Source: Lithobates sylvaticus (taxonomy: Eukaryota > Chordata > Amphibia > Anura > Ranidae). From it: a stretch of DNA of 64,000 nucleotides. How positions within the stretch are numbered: the stretch's first letter is position 1; every line of letters starts with the position of its first letter. Below, in pieces: positions 44,017 to 54,360 of this stretch. The notes beneath the pieces are model-generated. The model worked only from the letters and a program-made list of their open reading frames with translations. It searched no databases and was not told where the DNA came from. Made by a program: the position numbers and the translations under genes. The stretch is taken from NCBI GenBank assembly GCA_028564925.1, contig CM053028.1, positions 623,555,266 to 623,619,265 of the forward strand, in the 5' to 3' direction.

Positions 44017-44442
44017 TAAGGCCCCTTTCACACTGGGGCGGTTTTCAGGCGGTACAGCGCTAAAAATAGCGCCTGTATACCGCCTGAAAAAAACGGCCCC
44101 ATTCACTCCAGTGTGAAAGCCGGAGGGCTTTCACACTGGAGCGGTGCGCTAGCAGGACCGCAACAAAAGTCCTGCTAGCAGCATCTTTGGAGCGGTGAAG
44201 GAGCGGTGTGTTCACCGCTCCTTCCCATTGAAATCAATGGGAAACCGCGGGGATACCGCCCGCAAACCGCCGCTGCAGCGGCGCTTTGCGGAGGTTTTTA
44301 ACCCTTTTGCGGCCGCTAGCGGGGGTTAAAACCACCCCGCTAGCGGCCGCATACCGCGGGTAAAACGATGGTAAAGCAGCGCTAAATAGCGCTGCTTTAC
44401 CGTCGCCGCCCCCGCACCGCCCCAGTGTGAAGCCAGCCTTAA
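44017..44442. mobile_element. Harbinger-type MITE, GC-rich
   Basis: The terminal ggcccctttcacactgggg is mirrored by ccccagtgtgaagccagcc, with TAA at both borders. Interior consists of several perfect hairpins, e.g. the aaagcagcgctaaatagcgctgcttt region at 44374-44399. Confidence 0.78.
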
Positions 44443-44501
44443 AGATCAAAGAAATCACAATAAATAAACTTTATTCCAGGGACCCCCACCCCTTTACTTG
44501 A

Positions 44502-45407
44502 TTAACCCCTTCACGCCAACCGTATGCATATATGCGGCTCACTGGACTGGGCTTTTTTTTTCCGTGGATGCATATATGCATATCTGTCTCAGAGGGAGCC
44601 CTGGATACTGTACTAAGGATCGGGACCCGGAACTCCTAAATCCGGGTCACCTGATTGCTGCGATAGCCTCTGATTGGCTATCACAGTGATCAGTCACTGT
44701 GAAGCCCGCCCCTGTGTTTCTCTCTCTGTGAATGGAGGCGAGAGATACATTGTATCTTTCTCTCTCCTTGCAGAGAGGGAAAAAAAAAATGTGTAAAAAA
44801 AATAAAAATTAAATAATAAATAAATAAAAAAAATACCTAGATCAAAGGTTTGATATAGGTCAGTTCCTGGGTTAGTGTTTGGGTCAAGAAAGGTTCAAAA
44901 GGTCAAGGTCACAGTTCAGGGTCAGTATATTTTGGCAAGAATTTTTTTTTAATTAGTATCAATGTGTTTTAGGTAGGATAAAACAAAGGAAAATGTGCAC
45001 TATTGTTTTAGGTATGTTGTACGGGTACATACAACTAACCTACACATATGTGGTATCACTGTGATCGCCTGAAGCAGGAAAATTTATTTTGAGTTATTAT
45101 TTGGTGGTAGGTTATGGTAGTAACAAAAAATATACAGCCAAATATTTAAAAAAAATATTTTTTACTATTTTGGGCCTTTTTTTTTCCTATGATAATAATA
45201 ATAATAAAATAAAAAAAAATAAAAAATATCAGGAGATATCAATTACCATTTACCACCAAAAGAAAAGCCCAATTAGTCCTGAAAAAAAAGGTATAATCCA
45301 CCTGGATGCACAAAATAATTGTGATGATATGTACAGTTTTACTAACACATGTCAAAATTGTGCTTAGGCATTAACATTTGTTTTACCCTTAGGCATGAAG
45401 GGGTTAA
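44502..45407. mobile_element. piggyBac-like TTAA MITE abutting the gene B stop codon
   Basis: TTAA-ccccttcacgcc at the left and ggcatgaagggg-TTAA at the right. The right TTAA (45404-45407) is 4 bp from the TAG stop of gene B (45412-45414). A minus-strand AATAAA (plus tttatt at 45079-45084) lies inside it and could serve gene B. Confidence 0.8.
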
Positions 45408-45411
45408 TTCC

Positions 45412-46517
45412 CTATAAATATATTCCCAAATCAGTGCTGTGGTTAGAAGTTCCCTCCTTGTGACTAATCTTGTGTGCCACAAGCTGGGCCTTCTGCGCAA
45501 ACCATTTCCCACACCAAGAACAAGAGTAGGCCAGTCCGCCATTGTGAACCCGCTCGTGCCTCACTAGGTTTGACCTGTGGGTAAAGCATTTCCCGCACAT
45601 GGAGCAGGAAAATGGGTGGTCCCCAGTGTGGATCCTCTCGTGAGTGACCAAGTTGGACTTCTGGGCAAAGCCTTTCCCACAGACAGAACAGGAGAATGGC
45701 TTTTCGTCTCGGTGAATGAGCTCGTGTGCGATGAAATGGGACCTCTTGGTGAAGTTCTTCCCACATTCGGGGCAGGAGTAGGGCTTCTCCTCTGAATGAG
45801 TCCTCTGGTGCATGACGAAATGGGAGTTCCTGGCGAAGCTTTTGCCGCAGTCCATACAGGTGTAGGGCTTGTCAGTGGTGTGCACCCTTTCGTGGAGGTC
45901 CAGACAGGACTTTTGTACAAAGCCTTTCCCACAGATGGAGCACGAGAATGGGTAGTCACCTGTGTGGATGACTTCGTGTTTCACGAGGTTGGACTTGTCG
46001 GTAAAGCTTTTGCCACACAAGGAACAGGAGTAGGGCTTCTCACCTGTGTGAATACGTTGATGGGTTACAAGGTGAGACTTCTTTGTGAAGGCTTTTCCAC
46101 ATTGAGAACACGAATACGGCTTTTCCCCCGTGTGAATTCGTTCATGGACAAGCAAATGTGAATGTTTTGTAAATTGTCTTCCACAGTCCGAACACGATAG
46201 CAGGCTTTCACCTCCACGGGCGGTGAGGTGTGGATGAAAGACGACACGTTGGGTAAAACAATTGGAATTTTCAAAAGGCATGAACACCTTGCCCCGTCTG
46301 TGACCTGTGTAATGGTCAATTGGGTGTGCGTCATGGGAAAGCAATGGCCTGTGTATGGGAGGACCAGATACTAGATGTGCTTGGTGAAGTCCTGCATGGT
46401 TTGGGGTGGCAGGGTTTTCTCTCGCAGACTCTTTTGTAACGTCATCATCTTCCTCAAGTCCATCATTTGGAGGATTAAGGTGACGGATCCCCAGTTCACA
46501 CTTCTTGTATAGTCCGT
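45412..46517 (-). CDS. Gene B terminal exon: linker and nine C2H2 fingers
   Basis: The acceptor atctccccctag precedes AC GGA CTA. The exon encodes (D)[16 protein letters not shown], a spacer with RENPATPNH, and nine regular C2H2 fingers from CSDCGRQF to CSWCGKWF, ending LGIYL and TAG at 45412-45414. All cysteine and histidine ligands are present. Only the linkers after fingers 1 and 2 are canonical TGEKP; later ones (TGDYP, TTDKP, SEEKP, RDEKP, TGDHP) diverge. Helix tips vary between fingers, as expected of DNA-recognition residues. Confidence 0.94.
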
Positions 46518-49500
46518 CTAGGGGGAGATAAAATACCAGAAATAATTATGATGATTGCTGGGCAAGTTCTTCAAATTGGGGGCACATGGTAGGATCTGGG
46601 ACTCATTTCTGGATTTAGTGTTCATTCGTCACCTGTGCCGATCTCTGGAGGAAGTTCCTCCTCGTTACCCCACTCGTCACCCCTTTCGTCTGTGTCATCT
46701 TTATCTATGGCCTCAACTTCAATAATAATCAGGTCATCATTCTACACAAAGCACAATTTAGAAACGTTTTAAATGAATGCGATATAACAAGATCAGCACA
46801 ATCACATTGGGAATGCTGCTTTATAGTTCTGCTTACCTGATCCTCCTGATCCTCCTGTGTGGAGTCCCGGGAATACAGAGGACGGGGACATCTCTCTGGG
46901 GGATTTCTGTTACTGGAACCATCTGTAGGAAACACACACACTGACTGAATACATTGTTTCTATGTCTTTATATCGGAGGATGTGTTTATCTAGGTGGATC
47001 CTCAATTCCGGTTCTCCATCGTGATGTCCACGTACAGATGCTTGTGTCCTTCTATATACTCCCACTCCTCCATCAAGAAATACACAGTGACATCCTGACA
47101 CCTTATAGGAACCTGACATACTATCTCCATATATCAGAGAGGATGTGTGTATCTAGGTGGATCCTCAATACTCTTCTCTCCTTTACAAGAAACGAAAGTC
47201 TCCTCTTACCCGGTGATGTGAGGGGCAGCCGGTTCTCCATCATGACGTCATTGTAGAGATCCTTGTGTCCTTCTATATACTCCCACTCCTCCATGGAGAA
47301 ATACACAGTGACATCCTGACACCTTATAGGAACCTGACATACACAATGATACAGTCACCATCCAGACACATCCCTTGTCTGTTACCGGATAATGTCCCAG
47401 AATTCCCGGCACCGCTCACCTCTCCTGTCAGCAGCTCAATGATCTTCTGGGTGACTTCTAGAATCTTCTTGTCATTTCTCTCTGATGTTAGGAAGGGAGA
47501 TGGAGGCTCCATAATGGGGCTCCTATTTCTATTCCACCATCCTGTGATATGGGGATGATATCTGGGTGTTACGCATCCTCTTGGCTCCTTTAAAGGCCCA
47601 TAAATCTAAAAAAAAAAAAAATGAATCTAAATTTCTAGTAATTACCAGACAGTAATATGACTGAAGGACCTTCAATGCTTTACATGTCCCTCTTCTGAAG
47701 GATGAATGCCATTGTAACACTCCCAGAATCCTCCTCATCTCTCTGGTCAGGTCTGTGTTTTTTTAATAGAGATAAGAGTGATGTCATGTGATCTCCCAGA
47801 ATCCTCCTCACCTCTCCGGTCAGGTCTGTGTTTTATTAATAGAGATAAGAGTGATGTCATGTGACCTCCCAGAATCCTCCTCATCTCTCTGGTCAGGTCT
47901 GTGTTTTATTAATAGAGATAAGAGTGATGTCATGTGATCTCCCAGAATCCTCCTCACCTCTCTGGTCAGGCCTGTGTTTTATTAATAGAGATAAGAGTGA
48001 TGTCATGTGACCTCCCAGAATCCTCATTACCTCTCCGGTCAGGTCTGTGTTTTTATTAATAGAGATAAGAGTGATGTCATGTGATCTCCCAGAATCCTCC
48101 TCACCTCTCTGGTCAGGCCTGTGTTTTATTAATAGAGATAAGAGTGATGTCACGTGATCTCCCAGAATCCTCCTCACCTCTCCGGTCAGGCCTGTGTTTT
48201 GAAGGACCAGCTGGTTCCCCTGAGCGAATCGCCGTCATGGTACGCCTGCCGCGTTAAGAGCTCTAGGGGGCACGTGCGACGCCAGAGCCGATGCACGTGG
48301 CCGGCGTTCGCAATGCCCACCGGCCACCTGCGATCTCTCCTGTCGGAGACAGAATGGAGATCAGTCAATGTAAACAGACAGATCTCCGTTTTGTCAGGGC
48401 AGGAGAGAGATCTGCTGCTCCTAAAGATTATGAACAGCGATCAGTCTCCTCCAGGCAGTCCCATCCCCCCACAGTTAGAACACATATTAAGGGGAACACA
48501 TTAATAAATTGATTAGACTCATGGGGAACGGCATGTAATTGCCATCATCCCTGATATATATGTAAATTCACTACCTCTAATAGTGGGCTTTTTAAAGGCA
48601 ATATAACAAAATATTCATATATGTAAAAGAATATATTTTTTTGATACAGTAAAAACAAAAAATAAATCTTTTTTGTTTTTGCTGTATCAATAAATATATT
48701 CTTTTACATATATGAATATTTTGTTATATTGCCTTAAAAATCCCACTATTAGAGGTAGTGAATTTACAAGGGGAACACATTTAACCCCTTGATCGCCCCC
48801 TAGTATTAACCCCTTCCCTGCCAGTGACATTTATACAGTAATCAGTGGCTATTTTTTAGCTCTGATCGCTGTATAAATGTCAATGGTCCCAAAAAAGTTT
48901 TAAAAGTGTCCGATCTGTCCACCGCAATGTCCCAGTCCCGCTAAAAATTGCCGATAGCCGCCATTACTAGTAAAAAAAAAAATTAATAATAAAAATGCCC
49001 TAAACCTAAACCTATCCCATAGTTTGTAGACGCTATAACTTTTGCACAAACCAATCAATATACGCTTATTGCGATTTATTTTCCCCAAAAAGATGTAGAA
49101 GGAATTTTTTTTGGGGGGATATTTATTATAGCAAAAAGTAAAAAAATATATAATTTTTTTTTTCAAAATTGTCGCTTATTGTTTAAATGCAAAAAAACAC
49201 CAAAAAACGCAGAGGTGATCACAGATCTCCAAAAGAAAGCTCTATTTGTTGGAAAAAAAAAGGACGTCAATTTTGTTTGGGTACAACGTCGCACGACCGC
49301 GCAATTGTCAAAGTGATGCAGTGCCGAATCTCAAAAAATGGCCTGATCATTAAGGGGGCAAATCCTTCCGGTCCTTAAAGCGGGATTCCACCCTAAAGTG
49401 GAACTTCCGCTCATCGGAACCCTCCCCCCCCTCCTGTGTCACATTTGGCACCTTTCAGGGGGGAGGGGGGGTGCAGATACCTGTCTAAGACAGGTATTTA

Positions 49501-50688
49501 CACCCACTTCCGGGCATAGACTCCCACGGGAGTCTATACCTCTTCCTGTCCCGCTGCACTGTCTCTGGGACACACACGGGTTCCGGAGACAGCGCGGAAC
49601 ATTCTCATTGCACTGCGCGTCTCGCGCATGCGCAGTAGGGAACCGGGAAGTGAAGCCGCAACGCTTCACTTCCTGATTCCCTCACCGAGAATGGCGGTGG
49701 CAGCAGCAGAGAGCCGAGCGATTGATCGGCCTCTGCTGCTGACATCGCTGGACCCTGGACCAGGTAAGTGTCCATTTATTAAAAGTCAGCAGCTGCAGTA
49801 TTTGTAGCTGCTGGCTTTTTAAAAAAAAAAATTTCAGGTGCAGTCCCTCTTTAAGTGGTTAAAGTGATTGTAAAGTCAGATGGCTTTTTATCTTAATGCC
49901 TTCTATACATTAGGATAAAAAGCCTTCTGTGTGTAGCAGCCTCTCAGCCCACTAATACTTACCTGAGCCCCATCTCTCTCCAGCGATGTTGCACGAGACA
50001 CTTGGCTGGCTGGGACTCCTCTCCTCATTGGCTGGGACAGCAGCGCAGCGCCATTGGCTCCTGTTGCTGTCAATCAAACCCAGCCAGCCAATCAGGAGAG
50101 AAAGGGGTCGGGGGCCAGGCCGCGGCTCCGTATCTGAATAGACACAGCGAGCTGTGACTCGGCTCGGGTGCCCCCATAACAAGCTGCTTGCTGTGGGGGC
50201 ATTTGACAGGAGGGAGGGGCCAGGATCACAGAAGAGGAACCCGAGAAGAGGAGGATCCGGGTTGCTCTGTGCAAATCCACTGCACAGGGCAGGTACGTAT
50301 TACATGTTTTTTATTTTTAAGGAAAAAAAATAGACTTTACAATCACTTTAATAGAGATAAGAGTGATGTCATGTGACCTCCCAGAATCCTCCTCACCTCT
50401 CCGGACAGGTCTGTTTTATTAATAGAGATAAGAGTGATGTCATGTGACCTCCCAGAATCCTCCTCACCTCTCTGGTCAGGTCTGTGTTTTATTAATAATA
50501 AGAGTGATGTCATGTGACCTCCCAGAAACCCCCGCACCTCTCTGGTCAGGTTTGGGTTTTATTAATAGAGATAAGAGTGATGTCATGTGACCTCCCAGAA
50601 TCCTCCTCACCTCTCCGGTCAGCAGGTAGATGATCTCCAGGGTGAGGTTTAATATCCTCTCAGTCATGTGACTGTGCTCCTCCTCCAT
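45412..50688 (-). CDS. KRAB-like C2H2 zinc-finger gene B, complete seven-exon model
   Basis: Coding exons in order are 50611-50688, 47420-47605, 47210-47333, 46837-46922, 46633-46741 and 45412-46517, with a 5'UTR exon at 54115-54300 and the 5' part of the second exon up to 50746. All acceptors are AG and all donors GT; phases 0/0/1/0/1 fit without a break. The product is 562 aa: an [15 protein letters not shown] helix module, a second [16 protein letters not shown] module, a KRAB-like A box, a NPPERC linker, an acidic linker, a ~100-aa spacer and nine C2H2 fingers. KRAB zinc-finger proteins are nuclear repressors acting through KRAB corepressors, often against transposons. The target is unknown, and frog KRAB boxes may act differently from mammalian ones. 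It appears intact. Confidence 0.88.
46633..46741 (-). CDS. Gene B acidic linker exon
   Basis: Acceptor ctttgtgtag, donor ACAG|GTGACG. The 109 nt encode [20 protein letters not shown], then [16 protein letters not shown]. Phase 0 in and 1 out. Acidic, as in frog finger-associated boxes; role unknown. Confidence 0.88.
46837..46922 (-). CDS. Gene B linker exon ([12 protein letters not shown])
   Basis: The acceptor tttcctacag is followed by AT GGT TCC; donor CAG|GTAAGC. It encodes (D)[16 protein letters not shown] and [12 protein letters not shown]. It lacks the EIPQ segment of the gene A copies. Confidence 0.9.
47004..47112 (-). pseudogene. Duplicated KRAB exon without splice donor
   Basis: The acceptor agtatgtcag and the first ~100 nt copy the exon at 47210-47333 ([22 protein letters not shown]). 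The copy reads VYFLMEEW and [10 protein letters not shown], then stops. About 57 bp, from the ACCGG end of the coding part through the GTAAGAGG donor, are deleted compared with the good copy. The introns downstream (ttgaggatccacctagata) are also duplicated, so the duplication unit is about 220 bp. Confidence 0.85.
47210..47333 (-). CDS. Gene B KRAB-like A-box exon
   Basis: Acceptor tgtgtatgtcag, donor CCGG|GTAAGA. It encodes [20 protein letters not shown] then [21 protein letters not shown]. The KRAB landmarks DV, VYFS-EEW and LYxDVM-EN are present; MLE of mammalian A boxes is MME here. No B box follows. Confidence 0.92.
47420..47605 (-). CDS. Gene B exon with second LLTGE helix module
   Basis: The acceptor is a T-rich tract ending ttttag at 47606; the donor is GAG|GTGAGC. 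The 62 codons begin [14 protein letters not shown], include [11 protein letters not shown] and end [17 protein letters not shown]. The final helix repeats that of exon 2 (IL..T..II.LLTGE), which suggests internal duplication. Phase 0 on both sides. Confidence 0.85.
47740..48196. repeat. Intronic minisatellite reiterating a 5' splice site, part 1
   Basis: Six copies of a ~75-bp unit whose minus-strand form contains GACCGGAGAG|GTGAGGAGG, i.e. the end of exon 50611-50746 plus its donor, then ATTCTGGGAG, GTCACATGACATCAC and an A/T-rich tail. It continues at 50352-50610 beyond a MITE block. Confidence 0.92.
48505..48767. mobile_element. Near-perfect AT-rich palindrome
   Basis: Arms 48563-48655 and 48675-48768 (gaattcac tacctctaatagtggg type) pair over ~90 bp. 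aaggggaacacatt occurs on both sides (48491-48504, 48768-48781), fitting a 14-bp target duplication. Inserted in the family X MITE. Confidence 0.75.
49375..49854. mobile_element. TTAA MITE (family Y) nested in family X
   Basis: TTAA-agcgggattcca at left and gtccctct-TTAA at right, exactly splitting the terminal ccggtcc/gtggttaa sequence of family X. The interior has cgcgcatgcgcagt and the gtcagcagctgcagtatttgtagctgctg hairpin (49784-49813). Confidence 0.8.
49859..50351. mobile_element. TTAA MITE (family Z)
   Basis: TTAA-agtgattgtaaagtc and gactttacaatcact-TTAA are perfect 15-bp inverted ends. It sits exactly at the family X terminal TTAA and abuts the splice-site minisatellite. Confidence 0.9.
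50352..50610. repeat. Intronic minisatellite reiterating a 5' splice site, part 2
   Basis: About 3.5 further copies of the same unit, contiguous with the real donor of exon 50611-50746. Together with 47740-48196, about ten pseudo-donors follow the genuine one. Confidence 0.92.
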
Positions 50689-50746
50689 TCTCCGTCATGA
50701 GATGTATTTTTGAGGTTTTCCCGTTATTTTGCCAGAGTTGTCAGCT
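50611..50746 (-). CDS. Gene B first coding exon with overlapping uORF
   Basis: Acceptor ggtttttctgttcag, donor GAG|GTGAGG. The start ATG at 50688 gives [20 protein letters not shown] then YLLTGE, the standard N-terminus of frog finger proteins. Another ATG at 50698 opens a 12-codon uORF in a different frame that ends beyond the main ATG and could lower translation. Confidence 0.85.
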
Positions 50747-51782
50747 CTGAACAGAAAAACCCTGTAAATCAAAAAGATCAACATATTCAGAAAAATTGTG
50801 TTCTCTGTAAAAAAATTAGAGTGACTTCAAGGACAACTCCACCTGCAAAGACCTTTTGGTCTTCGAAACCAAAAACTCATTATTTGTATTGATAATATTG
50901 ATGAGTGGAATCGGCTTTGTAGATCTCTGAAGGAGAGGTATTTCTTATAAACCCCTCCCACTGCGCTATAGGTGACAACAACTCCCCCTTATTAGTGTAG
51001 GCTACATATAGGAGAACACATCGGGGAGGGCGACACCATCACTTGGGTTTGGATTGACTGTGGAAGTGACTGGGAATTTTGGTGAGGCGATCTCACTGGA
51101 AATTGGAACAATCCAACGCCGAGGCCCATTGGCCGACCAACATGAAGAACTGAACTCCTCTCCATCATCTTCTTCCACAGAGGTGCCTGTAGGGAGGCCT
51201 GGACTGTCCAAACGTCTCCTGGAACCAATGAAGGTGTCCGGTAGACGGAGCAGGTCAGATGACCAGGCTGGAGGGAAATAGAGGTGAGGATGTCTTATCT
51301 TTCATCAAGGTCAATAGGAATGGAGAAGTCATCTCCTGATCTGAACTGACCGGGACTCACTCACTTGTGGCCCCAGATGATCGGACATCGCAAATTGTCC
51401 ATTTGCTGCCAGTCTATAGCTGACCATACACTGTACAACATGAGTGTACAATCTCCTTTAGATCTACCATTAACTATGCAGTGCAAGAGTCTGCCTGATT
51501 GAATACCCATTGAAGGGGTTGTTTAGGTTTGTCCTCATATTATATAATCTTGGGAAATCTTAAACTGGTCATACAATATACAATCTGATTGTACAATCTC
51601 CTTCAGCTTAACTAAAACTAAGATAATATGAAGACAAACCTAAACAACCCATTCAATTATTGGCAAATCAGGGGGGGGGGGGGGGGCGCTAGCATGACAA
51701 AGATGATGGTAGATTAAAAGGACTTTTCAGTACAGGAGCCACTTCTTATATTTAACAAATATTTGGGGGCCAAAAAAACAAA
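50747..51782. other. Gene B intron 1, 3' part
   Basis: 51440-51660 holds a snapback element: gttgtttaggtttgtcctca (51519) is inverted at 51630-51650, with 'accatacactgtacaa' and 'catacaatatacaatc' ends. A G17 run lies at 51671-51686. The rest is featureless. Confidence 0.55.
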
Positions 51783-53640
51783 GTTTAACATCAGGGTCTC
51801 CATCAGTCCCCCCCCCCCTTACATCAGGGACTCCATCATTGCCCCCCCCCCCCCTTACATCAGGGTCTCCATCATTGCCCCCCCCCTCCTTACATCAGGG
51901 TCTCCATCATTGCCCCCCCCCCCTCCTTACATCAGGGTCTCCATCATTGCCCCCCCCCTCCTTACATCAGGGTCTCCATCATTGCCCCCCCCTCCTTACA
52001 TCAGGGTCTCCATCATTGCCCCCCCCCTCCTTACATCAGGGTCTCCATCATTGCCCCCCCCTCCTTACATCAGGGTCTCCATCATTGCCCCCCCCCCCCT
52101 ACATCAGGGTCTCCATCATTGCCCCCCCCCTTACATCAGGGTCTCCATCATTGCCCCCCCCCCCTCCTTACATCAGGGTCTCCATCATTGCCCCCCCCCC
52201 CCTCCTTACATCAGGGTCTCCATCATTGCCCCCCCCCTCCTTACATCAGGGTCTCCATCATTGCCCCCCCCTCCTTACATCAGGGTCTCCATCATTGCCC
52301 CCCCCCCTCCTTACATCAGGGTCTCCATCATTGCCCCCCCCTCCTTACATCAGGGTCTCCATCATTGCCCCCCCCCTCCTTACATCAGGGTCTCCATCAT
52401 TGCCCCCCCCCTCCTTACATCAGGGTCTCCATCATTGCCCCCCCCTCCTTACATCAGGGTCTCCATCATTGCCCCCCCCCTCCTTACATCAGGGTCTCCA
52501 TCATTGCCCCCCCCCCTCCTTACATCAGGGTCTCCATCATTGCCCCCCCCTCCTTACATCAGGGTCTCCATCATTGCCCCCCCCCTCCTTACATCAGGGT
52601 CTCCATCATTGCCCCCCCCCTCCTTACATCAGGGTCTCCATCATTGCCCCCCCCCCCTCCTTACATCAGGGTCTCCATCATTGCCCCCCCCCCTCCTTAC
52701 ATCAGGGTCTCCATCATTGCCCCCCCTCCTTACATCAGGGTCTCCATCATTGCCCCCCCCTCCTTACATCAGGGTCTCCATCATTGTCCCCCCCTCCTTA
52801 CATCAGGGTCTCCATCATTGTCCCCCCCTCCTTACATCAGGGTCTCCATCATTGTCCCCCCCTCCTTACATCAGGGTCTCCATCATTGTCCCCCCCTCCT
52901 TACATCAGGGTCTCCATCATTGTCCCCCCCTTTACATCAGGGTCTCCATCATTGTCCCCCCCCCCTTACATCACGGTCTACATTATTGCCCCCTCCCTTA
53001 CATCAGGGCCTCCATCATTGCCCCCTCCCTTACATCAGGGTCTCCATCATTGCCCCCCCTTACATCAGGGTCTCCATCATTGCCCCCCCTTACATCAGGG
53101 TCTCCATCATTGTCCCCCCCTTACATCAGGGTCTCCATCATTGTCCCCCCCTTACATCAGGGTCTCCATCATTGTCCCCCCCTTACATCAGGGTCTCCAT
53201 CATTGTCCCCCCCTTACATCAGGGTCTCCATCATTACCCCCCCTTACATTGGGGTCTCCATCATTGCCCCCCCCTTACATTGGGGTCTCCATCATTGCCC
53301 CCCCCTTACATCAGGGTCTCCATCATTGCCCCCCCCTTACATCAGGGTATCCATCATTGCCCCCCCCTTACATCAGGGTATCCATCATTGCCCCCCCCCC
53401 TTACATCGGGGTCTCCATCATTGTCCCCCCCCTTACATCGGGGTCTCCATCATTGCCCCCCCTTACATCAGGGTCTCCATCATTGCCCCCCCCCCCTTAC
53501 ATCGGGGTCTCCATCATTGTCCCCCCCCTTACATCAGGGTCTCCATCATTGCCCCCCCTTACATCAGGATTCCCATCATTGCCCCCCCCCCCCTTACATC
53601 AGGATTCCCATGGAAGTCTCCCTTTTCCTCGGGGTCCCAT
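51783..53640. repeat. Large minisatellite, ~30-34-bp unit, gene B intron
   Basis: Roughly 55-60 copies of 'cccttacatcagggtctcca tcattgccccc' stand head to tail. Length differences come mainly from the C run. Frames of up to 693 codons are open on the plus strand in three phases because the unit lacks stops; they are not genes. Degenerate related units continue to about 53830. In the gene B sense strand it is G-rich. Confidence 0.95.
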
Positions 53641-53834
53641 CAGAGTCCCCCTTTACATCAGCATGCCCATCAGAGTACCCCCCCCCACCTTCCATCAGAA
53701 TCCTTATCAGAGTCCCACTTTACATCAGGGTCCCCATCAGAATCCCCCTTTATATCAGAGTCCCCCCTTACATCAAGACCCTTATCAATGTACCTTCTAA
53801 CAGGATGCCCATCAGAGCTCCCCTTTATTTCAGG

Positions 53835-54000
53835 CCTGGCATAGTGGATGGTCATGGAAAAGGAGACTGCACAATCAGATTGTATTGTATAGTTTATGGT
53901 CATTGCAAATGAGATTGTACAATCTGATTGTACAATGACCATTTACTATACAGTCTGTGCAGTGTATGGTCGTTCTAAAGAAGATTTCACAGTCAGCTTA
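53835..54000. repeat. Snapback repeat
   Basis: The 'tggtcattgcaaatgagatt gtacaatc' block and its complement 'gattgtacaatgaccattta' form an inverted pair near 53895-53945. Related to the MITE at 51440-51660. Confidence 0.6.
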
Positions 54001-54114
54001 TGAATTTTGAGTTTATAGGTAGAGCACATTTCCCACAATGCCTCTCTCCTTCCTTTCTCTATAGCCCTGACTCCTCACTTCTCTCCAAAGACCCCCCATC
54101 ACCCCAAAACTCAC

Positions 54115-54360
54115 CAGCAGCCCCAAATCAACTTGACCGGAAGTGCCTGTCCTTCTCCTCCCTGACACTTCCGGGTTCAGCCTCTGCACCATTTCTATGG
54201 AAGGGCTGGATAAAACATTGAGAGCGCCGACCCGCGCCCCCTGCTGGCCGTCGCCCACTACTCTCCATCTGCTATAATGAGCGGCCATTTTGTCGTAGCG
54301 CACGTTCTGCGGACATAGAAGTACAATCCCATATTTCCGGCGGTCTCTACTACTTTTTCC
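54115..54360 (-). promoter_or_regulatory. Gene B promoter and 5'UTR exon
   Basis: The minus strand has accgccggaaatatggg (ETS-type, 54335), GCCATTTTGTCGTAG on plus at 54284-54298 (YY1-like), and further ccggaagt sites at 54140 and 54175. A donor CTGCTG|GTGAGTTTTGG lies at 54114. The exon would be about 54115-54300 and noncoding. It joins exon 50611-50746. No TATA box is evident; initiation near 54300 is inferred. Confidence 0.6.

Larger units (their letters stand above)
48200..49862 (-). mobile_element. Family X TTAA MITE, interrupted twice
   Basis: Inverted relative to 40499-41447 (gcgcaattgtcaaagtgatg, the aacgtcgcacgac block and ccgatctgtcca occur in reverse order). The true right end is gtgg-TTAA at 49855-49862; the left end is truncated at the minisatellite. 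A palindrome is inserted at 48505-48767 and a second MITE at 49375-49854. Confidence 0.7.

Noticed and set aside
50992-51281. Frames on both strands as an additional gene B exon
   Set aside because: No matching acceptor and donor pair in phase with the model; the frames overlap on both strands.
51763-53912. Frames of 597-693 codons on the plus strand rich in proline, serine and histidine
   Set aside because: They are three phases of the same ~33-bp minisatellite lacking stops; no start context, splice signal or family supports coding.
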